Of a DNA stretch of 7,833 bases, positions 1 to 5,910 are shown one piece after another. The notes under the pieces were generated by a model, which made no database searches, was not told the origin of the DNA, and worked only from the letters and a program-made list of their open reading frames with translations. A program made the translations under genes and the position numbers. Every line of letters starts with the position of its first letter. Position 1 is the stretch's first letter. The DNA comes from Acidobacteriota bacterium (GTDB lineage Bacteria > Acidobacteriota > Vicinamibacteria > Vicinamibacterales > UBA8438): assembly GCA_003533545.1 (NCBI GenBank), contig DQEK01000293.1:1-7833 (forward strand), read 5' to 3'.

Positions 1-482
1 TCGTAGAACAACGCGTTTATAGTGAAGTCCCGTCGGAACGCATCTTCCACCGCCGTACCGAAGGTGTTGTCTCGGGGAATGAACCGTCGCGGCCGGCTGC
101 CGTCGCGGCCGGCGGCCTCACGGCGACTCCGCTGCGCCGCTTCGCGCGCCTGGCGCTCGGTGTCGGTTTCTGGCGGCACCTGCTTACGGAATGTGGCAAC
201 TTCAAGCGTCTTGTCGCCGAACTTGATGTGCGCGAGGCGAAACCGTCGTCCGATGATCCAGCAATTCCTGAATAATTTCTTGATCTGCTGCGGGTGGGCC
301 GAGGTCCCCAAGTCGAAGTCCTTGGGTCGACGTTCGAGCAGGAGGTCTCGCACGCCCCCACCGACCAGGTATGTCTCGAACTCGTGCTGTTGGAGTCGTC
401 GGATGACCCTGAGTGCGTCTTCGTCGATATGCCGGTTGGAGATGTTGTGCTCGGACCGTGGGATGGTTGTCGGCGCCGGCAC
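1..482 (-). CDS. pcnB: Poly(A) polymerase I / PcnB-type nucleotidyltransferase (C-terminus cut by window edge)
   Basis: This is the N-terminal 160 residues of a class II nucleotidyltransferase that adds 3' poly(A) tails to RNA, marking it for decay. It was read by hand on the minus strand, in the frame whose codons sit at 3-5, 6-8 and so on. Visible motifs are YLVGGGVRDLLL (38-49), the catalytic DxD in PKDFDLGTSA (D55, D57), LFRNCWIIGRRFRLAHI (70-86), EVATFRK (94-100) and RRDFTINALFY near the window edge. The GRRFRLAH segment is the known signature separating bacterial poly(A) polymerases from CCA-adding enzymes. The start is the GTG at 480-482. The frame is closed by a stop at 492-494 and no ATG lies before the first motif. 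The N-terminus (PRSEHNISNRHIDEDALRVIRRL) matches the PcnB type. Residues 100-136 are an Arg/Glu-rich insertion that I recall as longer than in E. coli. There is no Shine-Dalgarno; a TATAAT lies 8 bases upstream. Strict poly(A) rather than CCA activity is inferred from the signature. Confidence 0.93.
   Translation of the reverse strand, partial: MPAPTTIPRSEHNISNRHIDEDALRVIRRLQQHEFETYLVGGGVRDLLLERRPKDFDLGTSAHPQQIKKLFRNCWIIGRRFRLAHIKFGDKTLEVATFRKQVPPETDTERQAREAAQRSRREAAGRDGSRPRRFIPRDNTFGTAVEDAFRRDFTINALFY
84..113. repeat. 14-bp tandem direct repeat inside pcnB
   Basis: The 14-mer CCGTCGCGGCCGGC occurs at 84-97 and again at 100-113, separated by two bases (TG). The period of 16 is not a multiple of three, so the copies are read in different frames. 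They encode part of the Arg/Gly-rich insertion of PcnB (around residues 124-134). Loss or gain of one copy by slippage would shift the reading frame. Confidence 0.85.
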
Positions 483-490
483 GGACCGAC

Positions 491-496
491 ATTATA
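491..496 (-). promoter_or_regulatory. Consensus -10 hexamer of the pcnB promoter
   Basis: The minus strand reads TATAAT here, a perfect sigma70-type -10. The bases between it and the pcnB GTG (490-483) number eight, so a start site the usual 6-8 bases downstream would fall at or within two bases of the start codon. No good -35 is visible at 16-18 bases spacing. The rest of the polA-pcnB gap (497-603) is AT-richer than its surroundings and shows no convincing hairpin terminator. Confidence 0.6.
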
Positions 497-603
497 TAAC
501 CGTGTTGGGTCTCGAAGCCGGTCCCACGACGTCCAAAAAACTCTCTAAACCACCGTAAGATATTGTTATTAAATGAGTTGTATCATTCCATAGAGCCACC
601 CCA

Positions 604-3279
604 TCACCCTTTTGCCTCCATCCAATTGGGACCGATGCCGACATCAACGGTCAGCGGAACCGCGAGGTCGGCCGCTTGTGTCATCCGGTCTCGCACGAGG
701 GTGGCCACCGCGTCGGCCTGGTCCGCGGGGGCCTCCAGCACCAGTTCGTCGTGCACGGTGAGGATCGTTGGTGCCGAGGGTGGTAGCTGGTCGGCTAGAT
801 CGATCATGGCCCGCTTTAGAATGTCGGCGGAGGTGCCTTGGATGGGCATATTCACGGTAGCGCGCTCAGCGGCTGCCCTGACCTGTCCGTTGCGGCTCCG
901 CAGGTCTGGCACTAGCCGACGCCGGCCGAACATGGTTCTGACTTCTCCGGACTCGCGCGCCTGTTCGACGACCGCTTCTAGAAAACCACGCACGCTTGGG
1001 TATCCCTCGAAATACGCGTCGATGAAGGCTTGGGCGTCTTTCGGCGGGACACCGATGTCCCGTGACAGCGTGAATGCCGTTTTTCCATACAGCAGCGCAT
1101 AGTTAATGATTTTCGCTCGGCGGCGGAGTTCGTGCGGTTCGAGGCCGCTATTCCGACCGAAGACCCGCTCGGCTGTCTGGTTGTGGATGTCATCGCCGCG
1201 CACGAATGCTTCGATCAGGGTTGGGTCTGCCGAGAGGTGCGCCAACACACGCAACTCGATTTGAGAGTAGTCGGCCGAAATTAAGACGTGCCCTTCCCGG
1301 GCGATGAATGTCCGGCGAATCTCGCGACCCTGCGCCGTGCGAATGGGAATGTTTTGCAGGTTTGGTTCACTGCTGCTCAGGCGGCCCGTCGCTGCGACAG
1401 CTTGGTTGAACGATGTGTGCACGCGGCCCGTACTAGGCCTGACCAACTGCGGCAAGGCGTCCACGTAAGTGCCCTTCAGCTTCTGAATAGCACGCCACTT
1501 AACGATCATTCGAGGGAGCTCATGCCGTTCGGCGAGGTCCTCGAGCACCGCTGCTGAGGTTGAGGCGGCTCGCGTCTTGCCTGTCTTCTTGCGCACTGGC
1601 AGGGCTAGCTTGTCGAACAAAATGGTTGAGAGTTGCCGCGGGGAGTTGACGTTGAATTCCTCGCCGGCAAGGTCGAAGATGTCCGTCTGCAAGTCGGACA
1701 GTTCCTTGTCCATCCGCTGCGATTGCACCGCCAGTGCATCCGTGTCGATCCGTACGCCGGTTTGTTCGATATGGGCGAGTACCGAGACCAGTGGGTGCTC
1801 AAACTTGTTATAGAGGTTTCGGAGGCCTTCTTCATCCAACTGAGTGGTCAAGTGCGCAGCCGCTTGCAACGGTAGGTCCGCACGCTCGCACGCGTAGGCC
1901 AGCACCTGCTCCGGTGGCAGGTTGTCGAAGTCCGGTGCTTTTGGGCCTTTTCCACGTACCGTCTCACTCGTCTGCGCCTGGTAGCCAGTCTGCTCGAGGG
2001 CCACGGTTTCGAGCGTGGGCGTCACCCGGGTGGCGTCCAGCAGATAACTGGCGATCATTGTGTCGAGTTCAAGTCCCCGGAGTTCGATTCCCTTTGTTGC
2101 GAGCCACAACATCTCTCGTTTGAGGTTATGGCCCGTCTTACGGACCTGTGGATCTTCCAGGACCGGACCTAACGTGCTGAAGATGGTCTCCGAGTCGAGG
2201 TTGCCGCCGAGGGCTAGCCCGTTTCGCGCGAGGGATACGTAGCTGGCGGTATGCGCGGAACTCGACAACGCAAGACCAACGATGCCGTCAGCGGATGGCG
2301 GCCCGGAGACTGTGAGTACGTGTATTCCGCATCGTGCTGCGGCCCGGAGGGACGCGGCCAGTGCTTGCAACTCGGTTTCGTCGGTGACGAGCCGATAATT
2401 GGTCGCGGCTGTCTCGACCGTTGGTGCGTACTCGCGCAGTAGTGATTTGAATCCCAGGTCTGAGAACAGCCGGAAGCAACGTTCGCAGTCCGCGCCAGTG
2501 TAGCGGTACTCTTCGGTATCTTCCGGGACTGGCACGTCGGTGCGGATACGTACGAGCTCGCGGCTCTGCAGCGCGTCGTCCGCATGGTCGGTGAGCGCGG
2601 TCCGGTACTTCTTTTTCGGCAAGTCGGCTGCTGTTGCGAGAAGTCGGTCGAGCGAGCCATGCTCAGTCACCAACTCGCGGGCTCCCTTCTGGCCGATCCC
2701 GGGAACCCCTTTCACGTTGTCGCTGGCGTCTCCCATCAGCGCCAGCACGTCGACCACCTGATCCGGGCGGACGCCGAATTTTTCTTGTACTCCGGTCGCG
2801 TCATACCAGATGCCGTCGTCGCGCGGGTTGAAGATGGTCACTTGGTCGTTCACGAGCTGGAAAAAATCTTTGTCGCCAGTGACCATTACTACGTCGAGAC
2901 CCGTGGCAGCTGCCTTGACGGCGATTGTTCCGATCACGTCGTCCGCTTCGAATCCCTTGCGCGTCACGATGGGCACCCCGAGTGCTTCACACGCTTCGTG
3001 GACCCAGGGAACCTGTTCCACGAGGTCTTCTGGCATCGGGCGGCGATTGGCCTTGTAGTCGTCCGCCAACTCGTGACGAAAAGTGGGGCCTCGCAGGTCG
3101 AACGCCGCAGCGATCAGTTCCGGTTGTTCCACCGCAATGAGTTTCCGCAACATCGTGACAAAGCCATATACGGCGTTCGTAGAACGTCCGTCGGGTCCCG
3201 TTAGCGCACGAATAGCGTGGTACGCGCGGTACATTTGTGAATTGCCGTCGATAAGGAAAAGTCTCGGAGTCGATGGCAT
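604..3279 (-). CDS. polA: DNA polymerase I (5' nuclease, inactive-looking 3'-5' exonuclease, family A polymerase)
   Basis: This is a complete 891-residue family A polymerase that fills gaps and removes RNA primers in repair and lagging-strand synthesis. The 5' nuclease domain (about 1-290) keeps its acidic ligands: D11, D61, EADD at 111-114, GDKD at 135-138 and GDASDN at 183-188, followed by a helix-hairpin-helix (GVPGIGQKG). The middle domain (about 295-480) has the proofreading fold but not its chemistry. No DxE is seen near 316-325, NLKYD has become NLKRE (385-389), and the YxxxD motif reads YACER (462-466). The polymerase domain is intact: TGRLSS (631-636), LQNIPIR, motif A SADYSQIELR (D670, E675), motif B RRAKIINYALLYG (720-732) and motif C HDE (843-845). 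Residue 727 is Tyr where E. coli has Phe762. The ATG at 3277-3279 begins the conserved 'LFLIDGNS' start and has no Shine-Dalgarno. The gene lies 156 bases downstream of the ZIP gene, probably with its own promoter. Confidence 0.99.
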   Translation of the reverse strand: MPSTPRLFLIDGNSQMYRAYHAIRALTGPDGRSTNAVYGFVTMLRKLIAVEQPELIAAAFDLRGPTFRHELADDYKANRRPMPEDLVEQVPWVHEACEALGVPIVTRKGFEADDVIGTIAVKAAATGLDVVMVTGDKDFFQLVNDQVTIFNPRDDGIWYDATGVQEKFGVRPDQVVDVLALMGDASDNVKGVPGIGQKGARELVTEHGSLDRLLATAADLPKKKYRTALTDHADDALQSRELVRIRTDVPVPEDTEEYRYTGADCERCFRLFSDLGFKSLLREYAPTVETAATNYRLVTDETELQALAASLRAAARCGIHVLTVSGPPSADGIVGLALSSSAHTASYVSLARNGLALGGNLDSETIFSTLGPVLEDPQVRKTGHNLKREMLWLATKGIELRGLELDTMIASYLLDATRVTPTLETVALEQTGYQAQTSETVRGKGPKAPDFDNLPPEQVLAYACERADLPLQAAAHLTTQLDEEGLRNLYNKFEHPLVSVLAHIEQTGVRIDTDALAVQSQRMDKELSDLQTDIFDLAGEEFNVNSPRQLSTILFDKLALPVRKKTGKTRAASTSAAVLEDLAERHELPRMIVKWRAIQKLKGTYVDALPQLVRPSTGRVHTSFNQAVAATGRLSSSEPNLQNIPIRTAQGREIRRTFIAREGHVLISADYSQIELRVLAHLSADPTLIEAFVRGDDIHNQTAERVFGRNSGLEPHELRRRAKIINYALLYGKTAFTLSRDIGVPPKDAQAFIDAYFEGYPSVRGFLEAVVEQARESGEVRTMFGRRRLVPDLRSRNGQVRAAAERATVNMPIQGTSADILKRAMIDLADQLPPSAPTILTVHDELVLEAPADQADAVATLVRDRMTQAADLAVPLTVDVGIGPNWMEAKG

Positions 3280-3294
3280 GGGCGGGAGCGCGCC

Positions 3295-3300
3295 AGTATA
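3295..3300 (-). promoter_or_regulatory. Candidate -10 of the polA promoter
   Basis: The minus strand reads TATACT, one mismatch from consensus, 15 bases before the polA ATG. A start site 6-8 bases downstream would leave a leader of about 8 bases, too short for a standard Shine-Dalgarno. Just upstream, CCCC-GTGAT-GGGG (3303-3315) is a short inverted repeat lying where the -10/-35 spacer would be. It could be an operator, but it is only 4 bp per arm. No clear -35 is seen. The rest of the ZIP-polA gap (up to 3435) shows no gene, tRNA or strong terminator. Confidence 0.4.
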
Positions 3301-3435
3301 TACCCCGTGATGGGGATGAAGGACCTTGCCGCGCGGGACGTGGCGCGAGCTACCCCGGCGTCGATCAATCCAGCTTACGCGTTACTCAAATGAGCCGCGG
3401 CGGTGTTGAGCACGGGTGAGTGCCGTCCTAGGAGG

Positions 3436-4164
3436 TCATAGCAACACGATGGTGTAGATGCCGGCAGCGATTAGCATGACTTGTCTCACCGCACCCACGT
3501 CGACTGCGCTCCGGTGCAGGCCCGGGATCAAATCGGACATGGCGACGTACAAGAAGCTGCCGGCTGCAAACGCCAGCACGTAGGGTAAGGCACCTGGCGT
3601 CCAGTTTGTGGCACCGTACACGGCTATGGCTCCGAGTGCACTGGTTGAGGCCGAGAGGGCGTTCAGCACGAATGCGCGCGAGCGTGTGTAGCCGGCGTCA
3701 AGTAGGATGGCGTAATCCCCCACCTCCTGCGGGACCTGGTGTGCTGCCACCGCCAAGGCGGTTGTGATCCCGAGCGGAAGGGAGGTGAGCACCGCGGCCC
3801 CAACAATGGCGCCGTCGGCGAAGCAGTGCACCCCGCCGCCGATGAGGATCAAGGTGGCGCTGGTGTCGTGCGCGTCGCAGTCGTCGGTGTGGCAGTGACG
3901 CCAGACGACCAGCTTTTCAAGCATGAAGAAACCGAGGATCCCAGCGAGCAGCGCTCCCAGCGCGACCGGGGCCTGCAAGGTCTCGAGCGCCTCCGGTACC
4001 AGTGCCAGCAGAGCCACTCCTAGCAGGGTGCCGACGGCGTAGCTGATTAATCCCGGCACCAGCAAAAGACGTGTCTCGCGACGTAGCAGCAGGAGAGGCG
4101 ACGCAAGTAACACCCCGCCCCCGCTGCCCACAAGACTCAGACCGACAGCAGCCACAAACTCCAC
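3436..4164 (-). CDS. ZIP-family divalent metal transporter with altered metal-site residues
   Basis: This is a 242-residue inner-membrane protein of the ZIP (ZRT/IRT-like, GufA-type) family, which carries Zn2+ and related ions into the cytoplasm. About seven or eight hydrophobic segments are visible. A His/Cys/Asp loop (RHCHTDDCDAHD, 89-100) sits between TM3 and TM4, as in other ZIPs. TM4 carries HCFADG (113-118) and TM5 carries HQVPQEVGDYAILL (142-155), then AGSFLYVAMSDLIP (201-214) in a later helix. The usual forms are HNFxDG and HEIP(H/Q)E, so Asn has become Cys at 114 and Glu has become Gln at 143; both positions belong to the second metal site in ZIP structures. The start is GTG at 4162-4164, 30 bases after the VWFA stop. 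There is no Shine-Dalgarno, but an extended -10 lies seven bases upstream. Substrate (zinc, iron or manganese) cannot be told from sequence. Confidence 0.94.
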   Translation of the reverse strand: MEFVAAVGLSLVGSGGGVLLASPLLLLRRETRLLLVPGLISYAVGTLLGVALLALVPEALETLQAPVALGALLAGILGFFMLEKLVVWRHCHTDDCDAHDTSATLILIGGGVHCFADGAIVGAAVLTSLPLGITTALAVAAHQVPQEVGDYAILLDAGYTRSRAFVLNALSASTSALGAIAVYGATNWTPGALPYVLAFAAGSFLYVAMSDLIPGLHRSAVDVGAVRQVMLIAAGIYTIVLL

Positions 4165-4171
4165 GCGCTGG

Positions 4172-4180
4172 ATGATAGCA
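4172..4180 (-). promoter_or_regulatory. Extended -10 element for the ZIP gene
   Basis: The minus strand reads TGC-TATCAT, the extended -10 form TGn-TATAAT with one mismatch, in the 30-base gap after the VWFA stop. Exactly seven bases separate it from the ZIP GTG, so transcription would begin at or next to the start codon. No -35 is apparent, which an extended -10 can tolerate. The element would let the ZIP gene be expressed apart from the VWFA gene. Confidence 0.5.
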
Positions 4181-4194
4181 GAGCCGGGTTTGGT

Positions 4195-5223
4195 CTACGG
4201 GGTGGCCGTGTAGCCGCGCCGCGCGCGGACGCGATACGCGGGGTTCAGAACCTCGACCCTAATGGAGTGCCAGCGGCCGTCCTTTTCTGTCTGCGCCGGG
4301 TAGCCTAGGTAATACTGCTGGCTCAACTCACGCGCGATGCCGGCGGTCGCCGGTTCAAGATCGTTAGGGTCTCGGACAATCTCAGTTCGCCCTCCACTGT
4401 CATCGGTCAGGTCGCGTAGCGCCGTCACGTTGACCCGGTCTTCCTGGCTGTTGGGGATTCCAACTAGGCCTCTGGGCCTCGACGGCGGGCGCCGTCCCCC
4501 GCCAGGGAACGGAAACGTCGGCGTTGGCAAGACGGGGCGCCGGCGACTCCACCCAGAGCGAGCAGGTTCACCCTCGATGCCGATGGCATAGACCAGGGCT
4601 TCGCTTTCCCGGATCAGTTGACGCAATGAGCGGACGTCTATTTCACTGTTGGTGTCGTTGCCGTCTGAGATGATCAGCAATGCCTTCTTGCGGTGTTCTC
4701 CGCCTGCCAACTGTGGCACCGATTCGGCCACGGCATCGTACATGGCGGTGCCGCCATCCGGGCGGATGTTCCGAATGGCTCGACTGAGTCGGTCACGGTC
4801 TGTCGTCCAGTCCTGCAGGAGTTCTGGGGTGTAGTTGAACTCGCGAAGAAAGATTTCATCGTTAGGCTCTAATAGGTCATAGAGAAAACGATCGAGGGCA
4901 TCCCGGGCGGCGTCCATCTTGCGGCCATCCATGCTACCGCTCGTATCGAGGGCAATTCCCAAGCTCACCGGGACCCGCTCATTACTGAAGTTGGTCACAT
5001 CAACCTGTCGTTCGTCCTCATAAATAACGAAGTCGTCCTGGGTGAGCCCGCCGACGAAACGGCCGCGTCTGTCAGTCACAGTGGCTGTCACGTTAATCAG
5101 ATCGATCCCGGTGCGGAACACAAACCGTTGCTCGTCTTCGGTTGGGCGTTGCTGGCCGGCGACGACCAACGGGAGGGCCGCTAGAGTGACGAGCGCGGTC
5201 AACACGAACCGGCCGGCGGACAT
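4195..5223 (-). CDS. Secreted VWFA-domain protein (acidobacterial VWFA-related family)
   Basis: This is a 342-residue exported protein of unknown exact role. Residues 1-24 form a signal peptide: Arg-5, a hydrophobic run, and a likely cleavage near VVAG-QQ. There is no lipobox cysteine. A small beta domain follows (about 38-80, with DFVIYEDERQVDVTNF). The von Willebrand factor A domain (about 85-300) has a complete MIDAS: D93-T-S95-G-S97, T159 in GGTAMYDA, and D187 in SDGND. Such sites bind Mg2+ and usually mediate protein-protein contact. Residues 220-256 are a Pro/Arg/Gly-rich insert, probably a disordered loop. The end contains REL..QYYLGY and RVRARRGY, typical of the acidobacterial VWFA-related family. 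The ATG at 5221-5223 has a GGAG seven bases upstream. The gene lies 28 bases after the methyltransferase stop, so the two are likely co-transcribed. The binding partner is unknown. Confidence 0.95.
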   Translation of the reverse strand: MSAGRFVLTALVTLAALPLVVAGQQRPTEDEQRFVFRTGIDLINVTATVTDRRGRFVGGLTQDDFVIYEDERQVDVTNFSNERVPVSLGIALDTSGSMDGRKMDAARDALDRFLYDLLEPNDEIFLREFNYTPELLQDWTTDRDRLSRAIRNIRPDGGTAMYDAVAESVPQLAGGEHRKKALLIISDGNDTNSEIDVRSLRQLIRESEALVYAIGIEGEPARSGWSRRRPVLPTPTFPFPGGGRRPPSRPRGLVGIPNSQEDRVNVTALRDLTDDSGGRTEIVRDPNDLEPATAGIARELSQQYYLGYPAQTEKDGRWHSIRVEVLNPAYRVRARRGYTATP

Positions 5224-5228
5224 GTCTG

Positions 5229-5234
5229 ATCTCC
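5229..5234 (-). promoter_or_regulatory. Shine-Dalgarno of the VWFA gene
   Basis: The minus strand reads GGAGAT, with GGAG ending seven bases before the ATG. It supports the chosen start. It also contrasts with the pcnB, ZIP and ino1 starts, which have no Shine-Dalgarno. Confidence 0.7.
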
Positions 5235-5251
5235 GTGTCGTAGTGAGGCCG

Positions 5252-5818
5252 CTATTCGACGGCGTCTGGGTTCACGCCTTCCGTGAAGAGCAGTCCGTTG
5301 CGTTCGGCGAGCGTTCGGACTGGTTTAAAACCGTCCGCCTGCAGTGCGGTCTCAGCACCCCCGGCCGTACGATAGTGGGGGTCAAGAGAGCGCGCAGAGA
5401 ACAGGGCACCGAGCCCTCCCCGGGGAGCCGCCTCAATCACGAGACAGCGTCCGCCAACGCGTAGCACGTGTCGTGCTCCCTGGAGCGCACCGACCCGCTC
5501 ATGGGGGCGCATATGGCCGATCAACTCGGGGATAACGACGATATCAAACCACCCTTGGGCGAACGGCGGCGTGCGCAACGGTGCCACCTTCACGTCGACT
5601 AGGACCCCTTGTGCCTCTGCCGCCCTGTTCACGGCCGCCGCAGCCGCTTCTTCGGACACTAATGCCGCTGCTTGGCCGCTCAGTCCGACTTTGGTGGCGA
5701 GCCGGGCGATAAGGTTTGGGTCGGCGTGGCCGATTTGCAGGACCCGGTTGCCCAGTTGAGCCCCGATCATTGCTAGGCGAAGGTCTGATTCGCCAGAGAA
5801 CTTCTTGAATATCGCCAT
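5252..5818 (-). CDS. Small class I SAM-dependent methyltransferase-like protein
   Basis: This is a 188-residue Rossmann-fold protein resembling the UbiE/methyltransferase-11 group. VLQIGHADPNLIARLA (26-41) sits at motif I. The acidic motif II position is near LVSEEAA, FDIVVIPELIGHM (91-103) is the motif IV strand, and ARHVLRVGGRCLVIEAAP (115-132) is the post-motif strand. The C-terminus (AERNGLLFTEG) is also typical. Motif I reads IGHADP in place of the usual G-x-G-x-G, so SAM binding may be altered. The substrate is unknown. The start is the ATG at 5816-5818. The frame stays open to 5941, but that extension has no family similarity and would overlap the ino1 start. There is no convincing Shine-Dalgarno; a GGGGGA lies 17 bases upstream, too far. 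It is the first gene of the leftward cluster and is divergent from ino1. Confidence 0.85.
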   Translation of the reverse strand: MAIFKKFSGESDLRLAMIGAQLGNRVLQIGHADPNLIARLATKVGLSGQAAALVSEEAAAAAVNRAAEAQGVLVDVKVAPLRTPPFAQGWFDIVVIPELIGHMRPHERVGALQGARHVLRVGGRCLVIEAAPRGGLGALFSARSLDPHYRTAGGAETALQADGFKPVRTLAERNGLLFTEGVNPDAVE

Positions 5819-5893
5819 AGTGCGGGTGGCCCGATTCCCCCTGGCATACTGGGTCTGTTTGTTCCTGTTGCCCCAGGATGACGCCCCGGCGGC

Positions 5894-5899
5894 ATGATA
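5894..5899 (-). promoter_or_regulatory. Possible leftward -10 overlapping the ino1 promoter
   Basis: The minus strand reads TATCAT, overlapping the rightward TATAGT by two bases because the stretch ATGATATA is nearly symmetrical. It would give the methyltransferase a leader of roughly 70 bases. No -35 is visible, so this is a weak call. Confidence 0.25.
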
Positions 5900-5903
5900 T
5901 AGT
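5895..5903 (+). promoter_or_regulatory. Extended -10 element of ino1
   Basis: The sequence TGA-TATAGT is an extended -10 with one mismatch in the hexamer. Seven bases (GCGCGCC) separate it from the GTG at 5911, placing the expected transcription start at or next to the start codon. No -35 is seen at the usual spacing. This element also argues against the upstream ATG at 5878, which would precede the promoter. Confidence 0.6.
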
Positions 5904-5910
5904 GCGCGCC

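Noticed and set aside
202..492. 96-codon minus-strand frame starting next to pcnB
   Set aside because: It is out of frame with the PcnB motifs and has shadow composition; the real protein uses GTG 482 in another frame.
22..558. 178-codon plus-strand open frame at the left edge
   Set aside because: The minus strand in the same region encodes clear PcnB motifs, so this frame is a shadow.
563..1102. 179-codon plus-strand open frame opposite the polA 3' end
   Set aside because: It is antisense to the polymerase domain, with Ser/Arg-rich shadow composition and no recognisable motif.
2584..3204. 206-codon plus-strand open frame opposite polA
   Set aside because: It lies wholly antisense to the conserved 5' nuclease domain and its translation resembles no protein family; it is a frame shadow of GC-rich coding sequence.
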